Shown: piece by piece, positions 1 through 12,750 of the stretch
Layout of the letters: each line of letters opens with the position of its first letter
Position numbering within the stretch: position 1 is the first letter of the stretch
Source of the DNA: Klebsormidium nitens
Lineage: Eukaryota; Streptophyta; Klebsormidiophyceae; Klebsormidiales; Klebsormidiaceae
Assembly: GCA_000708835.1 (NCBI GenBank)
Contig: DF237256.1
Coordinates: 43,856 to 107,855 of the forward strand
Direction: 5' to 3'
Length of the DNA stretch: 64,000 bases
Position numbers and translations under genes: made by a program
The notes under the pieces: generated by a model
Seen by the model: only the letters and a program-made list of their open reading frames with translations
Databases searched by the model: none
What the model was told of the DNA's origin: nothing

Positions 1-44
1 CTTTAAGTCACTCAATTGCTGAGGCAGAGGACTCCACAACTGGG

Positions 45-3000
45 ATGGAGTGGCTTACCACGCGCCAACTCCGCCTCCAGTCGGTAGGAGATGGATCCGA
101 GCAGGCCCAGGCCGCTGCATTTCATCCAACGCAAGCAATCCTTGCCGTGGCGGTTGGAAGGCACATCGTCGAGTTTGATGCCCTCACCGGGTGCAAGCTG
201 TCTAGCGTGGACATTGGGGGGAGTGTTGTGAAGCTGGCCTACAGTCCTGCGGGGGGGCACGTTCTTCTTGCGGTCCTTCAAGTGAGATTCTAAGCATTCT
301 TTGTGTCACCCCTGATTGTATGTGAATCATCCTGGTCGAGGCTTTTGCCCCCAGCCGCTAGGTACTGCGCACCGAATGCCCGCTCCTATTTCAGATAACT
401 TGTGATTCCAGTTGGATTTGTTTCTGTCATGGTTCTTGCGCCCTGAGTAATCCTGATGGGGCCAGTGCCAGAACATTGCCCACATCTTCTTACACCTGAC
501 GGTGGCGAGTCCATTTGACAATGAATCCTGACATTGAGTTTGGTGCGCCCTCCCTGAATTGGCCGGGGCTCTAGCAAAGACACTCTGTACTTGGGCAGCT
601 TCTCCTAACACTTTCATCTGTATCGTCCCAACTGAGAATTGTCAGCTTCTTCTGTCATCGTTGGTTTCTGATAGTAAGCGGCGGTGTCTGTTGCAGGATT
701 GGACAATACGATCATGGGACTTGGACGCAGAGCACACCACAGTGCTCTACTCCCCCGCAAGTGCGGACCGGAAGCAGGACCGCCCAGCCTCGGGCGCCGC
801 CGTCCAGGCGCACATTGCCCTGACACCGATGAAGCCGTGGCTCTTCTTTGCTGCACACATGCGAACAAGTGTCAATGGTGAGCTCTATTGCCCCCCTCAA
901 AATTCGTTCACAGATGTAGTATGCAAGGAGTTAGCAGTGCAGACGATACAACTTTAACTCGTTTCTGACAAAGTGTTGTTTTTGCTGCTTAGTTGTGGGG
1001 ATAAGGGACGGCGGCAAGGCGGCGCTCAAACTCAAGACGGACTACAAGAAAGCAGTCACACAGCTGGCATGCCACCCTCGGGCCCCCCTCCTGTTCATAG
1101 CTTACAATGATGCGTGCATTCGAGCGCACGAGTTCCAGACCTTTGGGGTTCGATTCACCATCCAAGGTAAGTGTTCCTCTGCCTGCTATTGACCTTGTTA
1201 GCCTCGTTTTTGGTTGCAGAGGCTGGTATGCAGTCAAGCTATTGGTGCATACTTGGGCCTCAATTGCATCCCTGCATACTAGGAGGCCCAGGCTATTGCC
1301 TTGGTTTGGATCCTCAATGATTCAGTGCCTTGGTTCGGATCTATGCATGCTTTAGGAGCCTGAAATCTGGTGTTGTCCGGCAGACCCTTCCCTGAAGCTC
1401 GCGGGAGCGGGCGCCATCACCTTCCACTCCACTCTGGACATCATGTTTGTTGGGGACCGCGGCGGGATGTTACTGGCCTGGGACATCCGTGTGCAGCCGC
1501 TACTGATTGGCAGGTAGGTTGCCAAGCAGGCGTTTCTATTGCTGACTGGGAGAAAGACTTTGTGGATTGGACCCATCATGATTTCACAAAACGAAGAGTC
1601 ATTTGAGACTTGTGGCAAGGGGCCTGTCTTAACCCACAGAGAGCAGATCCAACTCTTTCCTGCACTCAAGAGCTGTGTAGTCTGACGCAAGAGTCGTCCA
1701 ACCGAGTCGTCACAACTCCTGCTCAACAAGTGCCGCTTGTTCGTCCAGTGTGCAAGTCGGGAGTGGAGATGACGGCACAATCGTCTCTGTCGCGTACCAC
1801 CCCCTCCTCCAACTGGTCATCAGCCTGACCAAGGACGGCAAGGTCCAGGTGTGGCGGATCAGGAGCACCAACAACCCCAACAAGCCCACCATGAAGTCCA
1901 ACTTCTTTGAGCCGTCAGGTGAGTTGCTTTGTTCAAAGACCCCTTTCCGAATGGGTGGTGATATTGCCTGGGCAAAGGCATCATCTTGCTTCGTACAGAT
2001 GCCTATGCCCTTGTTTCGATAATGCGAAAAGGGCATGTTAAGATTGTCTTTCTCGACTCCGACTGGGGACTGCGCTGATGAGTGTGAACGGTGGGTTAAC
2101 TCCCGACCTTTCTGTCCTCTGCCCTCACCTTCGACGTATATTCTCGACAACGCATCTCGTGAAGACGTGGCCAATGTTCACCCTTGCAGGGATGGGCCTT
2201 TTAGACGTGGCCGACATTCTGACCCAGCAAGGAGGCGTGGCCGTCTACCCTGTTCCCAAAGTCGTCCAGATCCTGGTGCATCCCCGCTTCAACACAGCCA
2301 CCGCACTCTTTGACAGGTAAGAAGAACGTCAAACTTCGTCCCCAACCGAAAGGGGCTTGGATGAGTCTGCTGGTCGAATCGCCTGTCCTTCTGGCACTCA
2401 CCAAGTATCGAAGGGTTGTGCCCAAGCGATCAGCAAGCTGTTTTCGTAGGATGCATTTTTACGTACGAATGTGGGTTTTGGAAGGGTTGAGCATAGTCCG
2501 CAAGACAACTTGGAGTAATTGCCAGCTTAAAGTAGGCGTAGGCCGTCTCACCGACGGCATCACCGGAGCGTGACAGCGACAGGAAACAATCAGCATACAC
2601 CCTCCGATAACTTCAGCTCGGTAGTTTGTACCGTCCAATTGGAAACTGACTCGCGAGCCTTACGCCCACTTCAACAACCGACCGGTCCCGTTTTCCACCC
2701 GCAGTGAGTCCTCCAAGGAGGCCGGTCTACGCCCGGGTAACCTCTCCCGGGCGGCCCGGAGGGAGCTGCTGGCGGCCCTGCAGGCGTCCCGGGCGGCCCC
2801 CCGGGGCAAGAAGGACGACGCGGGCGCGGTGACGCAGCAGGTGATCAAGGAGAAACTAGGGGGGGCGCTGTTCTCGGACCACCACCAGATGCAGCTGCTG
2901 GCGCAGCAGGCGCAGCTCAAGCACGGGGCGGAGCGCGTCACGCAGACCACGGTGGCGGACTATGCGCGCAAGACGTTCCTGTACGGGGTGAGGAGACGAC

Positions 3001-6000
3001 GGGTTCCATCAGCACGTTTCGGATCGGAGTCATGACCCTCTTCTGATTCAGTGGTGTTGGCTCTGATCTTGAACACTTACTAGTGTAGGTTGCGGCATAT
3101 GGTAGGTTTGGCAGCTGGGCCTTCCTAATCTTCGCAATGCACGACAGGTTGTTCACAGGTTGCTCTGAGAACTTCCCTCGTAAAGAGGAAGATCGGCCTC
3201 TTCCACTTTGGGGCGTCGACATATGTGCAATTCTAGAGCTCTGGGAGGTGGGTGACAGCTTGACGGATCTCTACATACTTTTGTCTGTGAAATTCTCGTG
3301 CAAGGCTTGTTGCCGCTAAATGTTCTCAATGGCTTTGTTTTGCAAACCGCGCGTCTGTCAACGACTGGACCCAAGGATTAGCGTGACGAATTGCAACGGC
3401 AGCAAGCACTGAAGGCACACGGTTCTAATACGAGCAGCCAAGTCATTTCTGAGCCTAGTTCTCCTCTTGCCCTATGCAGTCCGCCAAGGAGCTCCACTCG
3501 ACATCGGGCCCAGTGCGCTCTCTCCCGCTCCTGTGCATCGCTGACGAGGAGCACCCGCTGCGCGATACCCCCGTCTGCTCGCCCGTCCAGCGGGACCTCC
3601 ACTTCTTTGCCAACGAGCACAGGACTTCCGTCTACCCGCCACGGGCCGACTTCATGGACGGCTGCACGCTCTGTGGATTCACGCTGGCGACGGGGGAGTA
3701 CGTAACGCACAAGAAACTCGGGGCGACGGTGAGGGGCTTTCATTGAGGGATTTGAGACAGGGCTTTGCTTTCGGGATTTGCGCGTTCTAAAGAGGGTACG
3801 CTAGGCGTGTGTTGATCGGGCTGAACTTTAAGGTCACTTGACGTCAGTTTGCAACTTTTCTTCGTAGACGTTCTGCTTTTCCAATAGCAGCAATCATTTC
3901 CTGCTCTATGCGAATGGAAACATGCAGTGTGGATGGCACGTCCGGTGATTGCTTCCTCGATCACCTCAGACTTAGATGGTCGCAAGTGAGGGCCAGTCAA
4001 ACGGCGGCAGTCTTTCTCAAAGCAACATTTTCTGAATGCGAACAGGAATCGGATCGCTCATTTTTGAATGCGAAAGCACGCGACCCCGTCCAGTCACGCG
4101 CTAAACCCCATCGCCTTCCCTTCAGGCTGCCTCCGGCGCCGAGCGTTATCCCACGAGCCTCGTCTTCAGCGAGCCACAGCAGGCGTGGGCCTTCACCTTC
4201 GCGTGCCCGGGGGCTTCCTCCGAGGTCGCCCTCCTGCGCACGAGCAAATCTCCCGGCGGTGACGGCTTCATCACTCTCCCAGGACGCGACGCGACGTTCA
4301 CCGGAGTCGGGGACAACCAGTTTCTCGTCCTGCACGAAGACGGGGAACAAGTCGACGTGCTGCGGCTCGGCCCAGCGGACGTGTACGTGAGCCAGAATGG
4401 AAACGGAACGGAGGAGGTCATGGCGATGCGCTTTGACACGCCCGTGTCGCGCGTGTTCCGGACGCCGATCGACTCGTCGGTTCTGTACGTCGCGCGCCGG
4501 CACATGGGGCTCGCGCGGATTCCCTCCGGGGCGGGGTACGGAATGGAACCCATTCTGCGGACGCACCGGGCGGCCGGAAAAGTGATCGACTTGAAGCCGA
4601 TGGAGCAAGTCCTGAACGTGCAGTGGCAGTCGTCGGGGCTGGGCCCTGTCGCGGGGATCGTGACCACGCACCGAGTGCTGATCGCAGACTCGAACCTGGA
4701 CGTCGTGGCCAGCAGCAGTGCCCCGCTCGACAGCGGGCACCCGCCGTTCCGCACGTGCCTGTGGGTTGGCCCCGCGCTTCTAGTTTCCACCGCGACCACG
4801 GTTGCCGTTCTCGGGTGGGACGGACAGGTGCGTCCGTTCTGCACGCTGGACGGTCCGAATACCGCGCTGGTTGGGGTATTGAATGACCGGCTCATGCTAG
4901 CGACGAGAAGCGAGGGGGGTGAGCGGGGGGTGGAGATCAAGTACCGCCTGGTGGGGCTGCTGGAGCCGCTGGTCATAGGCTATGTGACGATGCAGAGCGT
5001 GTTCGACCAGAACCTGGAGCTGAGCGAGACGCTCTACAAGCTGACGTCAAGGTAAGGCCGCCTCAAGCTGTGGACGCTTTTGCCTTTGCCCCCCTGCTTT
5101 CCGCCTCGGTCGCTTGCTCTCTTCGCGCTTCTGATGTTTGCTCAGCATGCTCATCTGCCCATCGGACAAAGCGGTGCGGAAACCAAAGGATAAATTGCTG
5201 TATGTCCACAGGGGCCTTTTCGTTTAATCATGTCTCTGACAACCGTTGACCTCAACTTCAAGCTCTCCACACTACCACGAGGAATACGAAGATTTCTGGA
5301 AGTCTGACCAGCTTTCTTTCTCCAGGTTCGACAATTTGCGCATTACCCCCCGCATGGTTGACGTCCTCACCGTGGGCTCCACCGCCAGCGCCAACTTGGG
5401 CGTCGAGCTCGCGCAGGGGGGCCCCCAGTTCACACAGGAGCTGCGCTCCCGCTATGCGATGCGCGCGCGCCGTTTCGAGACGGCGCTCACCATCCTGCGC
5501 GACGACTTCCTGCGGTCCAAGGACTACCCGCGCTGCCCGCCCTCCAGCCGCCTCTTCCAGCGCTTCCGCGAGCTGGGCAAGGCGTGCGTCAAGTAAGGGG
5601 CTTCGAGCTCTTTCTGGTCGCATATCATGCTGGCAAAGTAGCCCTTAGTCATTCTGGAGGTGTGAGATCTTCCCCACCAAGTGTCTTGCATTGTTTGCTG
5701 CATGGAGTCTTCTGCTAAGAATCTGACTCGTCCTTTCGCTTAACACGCTCCTTCTTTTATTATGATACTTGACGATAGCCATATCAAGGTGACATGTCAG
5801 CCTTGTGCTTGGATGGTGCAAGACTTTTCTTGCATTCGCGGAATGAAGGTAGAAATCGGCTTTTTGAAGTGTACGAACAGGTGGAACGTTGCAGCAGTTG
5901 ACAATGGTTGCTAAAGTGAACCCGCTTTCGACTTGTATATGCTCCTACTGGGGCTCGCTCCACGTCACAATCACGCATATACCTCCGATCGTTCAGTCAT

Positions 6001-9000
6001 CTTCCTGGCAAGCACAACCAAACTCGCCATCCATCTCCTCCCCCCAGGTACGGCCAGTTTGACCGCGCCAAGGAGACGTACGAAGTGGCCGGCGACTACG
6101 AGAGCCTGTTCGATTTGTTCATAACCCACATGAACCCGAGCGCGCTACGCCGACTCGCCCAGAAGCTGGAGGAGACGAAAGCGGACCCGGAGTTGCTGCG
6201 CCAGACGCAGCAGCTGCTCCTGCTGCGGTCCGCGGGGTGGGGCACCGGGGGCACGTTCACACAGCTCAGCGGGGACAGCATGGCGCCCAAGGGGCCCGAG
6301 TGGGGCGGGGGAAACTGGGAGATCAAGGTGAGGGGGAGGGGGCTCGGATTTGTAGCCAGGGGTTGGGTCGTTGGGTCGCAATTTTTCAGAAGCAATTAAG
6401 GTGAACAGTATACTTTCAGGTTGAACCAGAAATCTAAGGTTGCTAAGGTTGATGTGTTCCGCACCCTGACTCCTGGTTAGCCACACCCCCTCCCAAATAC
6501 TGTTCACTGGGGGCTTACGTTTCACTCGGCTTTGCTGCTTAAAAGCAAATGACGCCCGAGTTGGGTATGGCAGAGTTGGAACCAACGTACCGTCACCGCG
6601 ACCCCACAGAGCTTTCTCATGAGGCTTTCTCAGAAAGTTTTGAATCCATCGGGACTTATCGTAAATGCTTGTGCCAGCCCCATGCTCACGCACTTTCCCC
6701 CCCGCTGCCTGCAGGTGACCCCCCAGGAGGACAAGGTCCCCGACTGGGAGCTCGCCTCCGAGGTCACCGCCTTCATGCAGGACACCGCCGGGGCCCCCAT
6801 CCCCAACATCGTGCCCGACTCCCTGGGCGTCTACTTGGGCACCGAGCGTGGGCGGGGGGTCGCCCCACCTACCGGCGAACGGTTCGCGGCCGCCGCCGCG
6901 GCCGCCGCCTCTGTCCACGTGGGAGCCCCGCTGGCTATCGGGAGCGACGGAGCGCCGCTCGGGTTTGGGGACGAGCTCGAAGGGCCGGCGTTTGGGAAGG
7001 TGGCGAGCCTCTCGAGGATGTCGGAGGACGGCGTGTCGCCGTCGTCTACGCCCAGCAGGGGGACCAGCCAGAGGGGGACCCCTCCGCGCAGCTTCAAGAG
7101 GTGAGCGCTTTTGTGGATTGCGGGGTGCGGACTGTGTATTTGGCAATTGACGTCGTGGGACCGGATTGGACTTTGTAGATGTGTTTGAGGCTGAACCTTC
7201 GCTTTTTTAAGTGTCAGTTTTGCAATGGGCTCGGGGGGGAGGCAGGAGCAGAGCAGCGTGTCGTAGGAAAGCTCTTCCGAAGACAGGCTCTGTAGTCGTT
7301 GCCGCATGTTCTCAAACCATGTTCGCAGTTGAGACTTCATCCTTCACTGTGACGATTGTTTGAAGACCTCTTTTTAGGCACTTGAGAGGTTACAAGCGGA
7401 ATCACGCAGGTACAGGCCAAATGAAGCATTCGAGAGATTGGCCAAAGAAACACCCAACAAGCCTTGTAAGAAGAGCGGTGACTATAACTACAGGCGCGCA
7501 ATGTGCAGGCCCAGCACTAGCGAGGACGAGACCGAGGAGCAGGCGCGCGCGGCGGAGGCCTTCCGCAAGGGCTTCGCGCCGCAGGACGAAGATTCCGACT
7601 CCGACGACGACGCGGGCGCGATGCGGCCCAAGCGGCTGCAGATCCGGATCAAGGCGCGCGACGCGAGCGCGCCAAGTGTCAAGGACTCAATCGACGTGGA
7701 CAAGCTCAAGGAGGCCACCAAAGCGTTCAAGCTGGGCGACCCGACGTCGGGCCCTCTCGCGCTGCCGCCGCGCCCGGGAACCGGCAGCCGGCAGTCTGCG
7801 TCGTCGAAACTCGCGCCACCACAGGGCCTCCCGGCGCCGCAGCCGATGCCCTTCCCGGCACAGCTCTTCTCTCAGCAGCCGGATCAACAACCCCCGCCCG
7901 CGACGGCTACCGGCCCGTTCCCACCCGGCAGTGTGAATGCGCCCCCTCCGCAAGCCGGCCCAGGGCTCTTCGGGCAGCTGCTTCCATTCGTCCCACAGAA
8001 CACGTCGCTCCAACTGCCCAACGCTCCGCAGCAGCCGAGCGCGCCGCAAAATGGGGGGCCGCAGGACTTCACGTTCCCAGACATGGGAGTGCCCCCCCAG
8101 GCCGTCGCCGTGCCGGGGCTGTTCCCGCAAGCTGCGCCGTCACCAGCGCAGCCTCCGCTGGCGCTGCCAGGCCCAGGGGCAGCGCTCGCTCTGCGAGACG
8201 ACGGAGTCCCGCCTCAGGTAATTTGGCTGGATGTTTCGTGCTACTACTCTTTAGCTTTCCTTCTTGTTGTAGAACAAGGACCCTGTGGTGAAATGGCTTT
8301 CATCGGAGGCGATGGCAGGCTCCAATGTGTTGATTTTGAGATGCTCCACCTGCCTGTGAGCGCCACTCAACTTCTGTTCTTTCGCAACCATCAGCGAGAA
8401 TGTTATGCGTTGGTTACCTTTACCGTGAACTCAGTCACGCCCTTCCTGTCTTGTAACAAGGTCCTCCACTACATGTTGCACACCTGTAAAGCTCGCCACT
8501 CACAAGAACCCATCTGCGAGCTCCTCCCTTCGAAACACTATCAACATTCCAAAGCCACCACCGTTTTCTGACCCGTTGCCCCCCTTTATCCTCCTCAGGG
8601 CCCCCCTTCGACCGGCCCCATCCCCGACCTCGGCCTCTTCAGCGGCCCTGCCAGTTTCGCCGGGACGTCCCGCGGCGGATCTGCGCCCAGCAGCGTCGGC
8701 CCTCTTAGTTCTTCTGGTTTCCTGGATCTGGACGGTCTCCCTGGGTCCGGTGCTCCCACCAGTACGGGACCCCCACCCAAGAGCTGGGACGCCACCGCGG
8801 GCGGGCCGCTCAGCGTGGGGGCGGAGAAGGTGCCCCCCGCTCCAATCAGTGCCAAGCCGGGCGAGGTGAGAGTTTGTTCCTTTCCTTAGGGTAACAGCGT
8901 GGTTTTGAAGTGAGAGCAGTAACTGATTTGAGTCTTTCCATGCCTCTCATGTTTCCACCTTCATTGATTTGAAAGGGGCAGAACAGATAGTGAGACACTC

Positions 9001-10420
9001 CAGTCATTGAACAGAGAAAAGAAAACAGAAGGCGCTCCATTAGCGGATATTGAGTTGTAAAAGTGGGACGGTGGAATCATGCAAGCCGTAGTCGAGCACT
9101 TCTGCTGAACCGTCCGCATCTCCGTACTCCGTCAGCGGCTATGCTTTGCTGCAGACTCTTTTCTCTGCCTGACCGCTTACCTTTCCTCTTCCAGGCCCCA
9201 CTGATAAAGTTTCTCCTCAGAGTCTCCCTTTGCTCACGATCTCCATATTGTGCTTCCAGGTGCCACGTGGCGCCCCGGCGTCAACGTGCTTCAAGACCGG
9301 CGTCGCCCACGTGGAGGCCAACCAGCTGCGCGACGCGCTGGCGTGCTTCGACGAGGCGTTTGCGGCGCTTGGTCGCGAGCGCGGGGGCGGGAAGGACGTC
9401 AAGGCGCAGGCGAAAATGGCGAGCCACTATAAGCAGGCTGCGCTGCTGCTGCAGGAGATCGCGCGCCTGCAGCGCCTTTCTGACGTGGGCACCAGCCAGG
9501 TCGGCGCGCGCGAGGAGATGGCGCGGCTGTCCAGGCTGCTCTCGGCGATCCCGTTGCAGGTGAGCGCGGCCTGACGGTCTTCAGGTGATCGGGTTGTTGG
9601 AGTTTAGATCTTGGGGACTGTAGATATGAAGACTTTGATTTTTTTGAACTGAGGCGTTTCAGGTGGGTTTCAAGCCATATGTGTCGGAGACTCAGGGGAT
9701 GTAGTGAATGGTCAGGGCAGCGTTCTGGTATGGCCCCCTTCTTCTTACCCGCCTTCAATCAGAAAAGGTAAGCCCCAAGCGCCGGCTATCAAGGAGTGAA
9801 CCGTGAGGACCGTATCTTGTTCGACTACCCTGTCCAAGCGGCGGTCCGACGGCGCTCTTGCTGGTGGTTGCAGGCGAAGCACCGCATCAGCTGCATTCGG
9901 ACGGCCATCAAGCGGAACATGGACGTCCAAAACTACGCGTTCGCCAAGCGGATGCTGGACCTGCTTGTGGCGAAAGCGCCTCCCAACAAGCAGGGCGAGT
10001 TCAAAGTCCTCATCAGCGTGTGCACTCAGGTGAGAGTAAAGAGTAAAGATGAGAGTAGAAATGGAAATTTTGCGTCAGTGGCGTTCAGGGTTCGCAATAG
10101 GCCACGCTCGATGCCATGACGCATGTGTAGGCAGTTCTAATCCTGTCCTTGTTACTTTCGTTCGTTCTTGGGGAAGCATCTTTGAGCTTTTCGTCTTGTA
10201 CGTGCAGAAAGGGCTGGTGGATAGAGCTATCGACGGCCCGGAAGACATCACGAAGTTCGATGCCGCGACCCTCGGTAGACTACCAACTATTGGTCATGAC
10301 ACATGCGACTTCTGCGGCGCCAACTTTGGAGCTGGCAATGCCAGCTGTTCGGTTTGTGGTATTGGAAGTCTCCAGCGCTCTGATGCGGCAAGTGGAACCG
10401 TCGCGTCACCCTTTGGATAG
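45..10420 (+). CDS. TWD40-1: TWD40-1, WD40/TPR-type subunit of the TSET (TPLATE) complex, about 16 coding exons
   Basis: This is the orthologue of Arabidopsis TWD40-1 (At3g50590), a coat-like subunit of the TSET/TPLATE adaptor complex that works at the plasma membrane in clathrin-mediated endocytosis. The start MEWLTTRQL at 45 matches the family start. An N-terminal WD40 propeller region is visible (AFHPTQAILAVAVG near residue 25, FVGDR near exon 4, SLTKDGKVQVW near 1830). It is followed by NFFEP, GGVAVYP and GIVTTHRVLI, then the alpha-solenoid part (LRITPRMVDVL, YGQFDRAKETYEV, GPEWGGGNWEIK). A low-complexity acidic and proline-rich linker lies at about 7500-8870. The conserved C-terminus has CFKTGVAHVEANQL, CIRTAIKRNMDVQNY and a four-cysteine zinc-ribbon-like end (CDFC...CSVC) before SPFG-stop. 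Exons join in frame, for example 45-281 (phase 0) and 697-877 (phase 1). An eight-residue alanine run is encoded near 6886-6910. The gene appears complete; only 44 bases of upstream sequence are in the window. Confidence 0.96.
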
Positions 10421-10981
10421 AGACTTTGAAGTTGGCTTGAATACCTCGCCTCTGTGCTTAACGGCCAGTCTAGAACCGAGTCTATGACCAGGATTAAAGT
10501 TGGCATTGGGTGTAGTTGAGATAGCCATTCCTGATCATTTCGCACCTTCGAGCTTCGAGCATCATGTGCCGAGATTTTCGACTCAAATTAGTACACTTAT
10601 GGTGATTTGAGCGAATGAGTTTGCCTCCAGTATCTTGGCATCACTTTTCGTATTATCCAGTAAGAAGTGGCGCTGGGCTTAATGGGGGCCATTTTCTGAC
10701 TCTTACACGCACATGCACAATTGCTTACACAGTGGCCGCTTGCAACCTCCTAGCCAGAACGCAAGGTCTTACGCGCACATAGGACCGGACTCAGGCTTGG
10801 TTCACAATTGCATCTGCTGCAGGCACAGGCTTGCAACCAGCAATAGTCTACAAGCTACAATTATCCAAGTGCGTGCTCTATTTGCCCCTAAGTCTTGATC
10901 ATGGCTAGGCCGTCACTCTTGTAGAGTCTGCACAATTAGTAGTTTTAAGCTAGTTAAACCGGCCACAAGTGATAAGTCAAT
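10421..10981. other. 3' flank of TWD40-1, no gene seen
   Basis: This is the 3'UTR and intergenic sequence after the TWD40-1 stop. It is AT-richer than the exons. The short open frames here show no recognisable protein features. It ends at the AAT target duplication of the outer MITE-like element. Confidence 0.6.
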
Positions 10982-11758
10982 GAGGCGTTTTACATGAGAG
11001 GTGGGTTGCCGAGGGTAAGTGCCGACTTACCGCGCACTGTCGCGACTAAAAGTTGTACCGCCCAGACTTACCGTGGGCTCGTCGCGATCGGCGTTTTACA
11101 TGGTCCGAGGGTAAGTCGATGGTAAGTCCCGATCGAGGGCAAATCCGCACTCATTTCGGACTTACCACGACTTACCTCATCGATTTCGATGAGTTAAAGT
11201 AGGGCCTACTTTACCGTCGGTAAACTCGACTTACCACGGTAAGTCGCTACCATGTAAAAGGCAAGTCGTGGTAAGTCCGAAAATCGACTTAGGGTACCGT
11301 CACTTTGAAGTGGCAGTATTCTGTTTGGGGGGGGGGCTTGGTTCAAATTAGCCAAGCAAAGGTGGGGAGGGGGGGGGGGCTTGAGGCCTTTTGCTTGGGG
11401 CGGAGCCCCAGCCAGGTTTTCCAGGTTTCGAGTGAGAAGCATGCGTTTTCATGCACATTTACCCTTATTTTGTTCAACGTTCTTACTTTACAGCCCAAGA
11501 ACGAGACCAAAAAGCACTTTTCAGCACCAAAATGGGGCTGAATGCATGTATATGATGGTGTTTTTAAACCGAACATTTGCCCGGTTGGTAGCCCACCGGA
11601 CTGGGACCTTGACCTTGCCAGTGATGACATGGCCGGGATCGAGGGGGGGGGGGCTTGAGACCCTTATGCCAAAGTGCCTCCAAAATACCTAACCGGGTGC
11701 CACTACAAAGTGACGGTACCCTTACCGTCGGGACTTTAACCTCCATGTAAAACGCCTC
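10982..11758. mobile_element. Outer MITE-like element with GAGGCGTTTTACATG terminal inverted repeats
   Basis: The two ends are inverted copies of GAGGCGTTTTACATG (15 of 15 bases, 10982-10996 and 11744-11758). The similarity then continues with a one-base offset (GAGAGGT against GAGGT). The flanks read AAT on both sides (10979-10981 and 11759-11761), consistent with a 3-bp target-site duplication. There is no coding capacity. Without the inner insertion the element would be about 344 bp. Its left part is full of ACTTACC/GGTAAGT heptamers. The length, the lack of ORFs and the 3-bp duplication suggest a non-autonomous DNA transposon, possibly PIF/Harbinger-related, but AAT is not the usual TWA target, so the superfamily is uncertain. 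Confidence 0.8.
11292..11721. mobile_element. Inner MITE (PIF/Harbinger-like) inserted in the outer element, TSD TTA
   Basis: This 430-bp element is bounded by 24-bp inverted termini beginning GGGTACCGTCACTTTG (11292-11315 and 11698-11721, one mismatch at position 17). TTA is duplicated at 11289-11291 and 11722-11724, the classic PIF/Harbinger target. Removing the element and one TTA rejoins CGACTTA with CCGTCGG, which restores the ACTTACC heptamer that recurs in the host element, so it inserted after the outer element. The interior holds three direct G-runs followed by CTTG (near 11328, 11370 and 11645) and no transposase ORF. Confidence 0.9.
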
Positions 11759-12064
11759 AATATATCAAACAAATTTTGTGTTGGCCAAGCCAACTCAATG
11801 TACCTACCTATACAGCAATGAGTGCCACATGGCACCTTGCTGCAAATCAATGTCTCTTGAGTCTTGTATCAACATTCCTTTTGCCGTATGCCGCATGCAT
11901 GGTGACTCAGTGGGCTGGGCCTACGTCCGGCCCATACTAATCGCCGCCGCGATGGTCGGCCCGGGACGCGAGAGGCGGGCCGCGGCCGCCGGGTCGTGCG
12001 GAGTGGACTTGATACTGTGCAATTATTACTTTATGTATTTTGTTACGGCTCCACATGACCGCAG

Positions 12065-12149
12065 CTCGACATAGCTCAGTTGGTAGAGCGGAGGACTGTA
12101 GTCGTCGCAGAAAATCCTTAGGTCACTGGTTCGAATCCGGTTGTCGAGA
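12065..12149 (+). tRNA. tRNA-Tyr(GUA) with a 12-nt intron
   Basis: Acceptor arms CTCGACA (12065-12071) and TGTCGAG (12142-12148) pair perfectly, with discriminator A at 12149. Box A reads TAGCTCAGTTGG and box B GGTTCGAATCC. The anticodon GTA is at 12098-12100, followed by the usual purine. The intron at 12102-12113 (TCGTCGCAGAAA) sits one base 3' of the anticodon, as in eukaryotic nuclear tRNA-Tyr genes; removing it gives a standard 5-bp anticodon stem and 7-nt loop. Confidence 0.97.
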
Positions 12150-12153
12150 CACC

Positions 12154-12158
12154 TTTTT
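12154..12158 (+). terminator. Pol III terminator of tRNA-Tyr
   Basis: A run of five T lies five bases after the mature 3' end, the normal RNA polymerase III stop. Confidence 0.85.
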
Positions 12159-12714
12159 GTCGTACGACACTCCTGTAGCCAGTATTGGCAGTGGTTCCTC
12201 CTTTTAGCAGTTCGTGACGCCCTACATAGATATCTACCTACTTTTCTTCTGGACAAGCATTTTGTCAACATTTAGTACTCTTATTTACTCAAAAGGAGTC
12301 GTTCCATGAAACAAGCAGGCAGGAGAAAGTCCTTGATTCTGTTGTCTTCCAATATCACAATCGACTTCGATCAATGTTACTCTGCATGCTAGGTATATGA
12401 TAGGCTACGCTGGCCACAAGTTGGTGGCCTTTTAAGCTACATGCTTTGCATGGATCGCGCACATGAGGCTAGCTGGGCAGAGCTTACGAGATGACCGACC
12501 ACAATTATGAACTGGTCAGCTTTTCAAAATGTGACCTAACTGAGACTCCATTGCAACCATGCATTGGACCAGCCGTTCGATCGTTCTAGCTTGGAATAAT
12601 ACATAGTCAAACAAGTATGCATGACGGACCCCGACCTTCTGGGCCTAAGAATCCCATCTGGTTGTTTCTCAGCTTCCTTGGTCTACCAGAAAGTTTAGCA
12701 TCATGGAAAAGCTG

Positions 12715-12750
12715 ACGTCAAAGATGGTTGACACGTCAAAGATGGTTGAC
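12715..12750. repeat. Two tandem copies of an 18-bp unit
   Basis: The unit ACGTCAAAGATGGTTGAC occurs twice head to tail with no mismatch (12715-12732 and 12733-12750). Confidence 0.95.
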
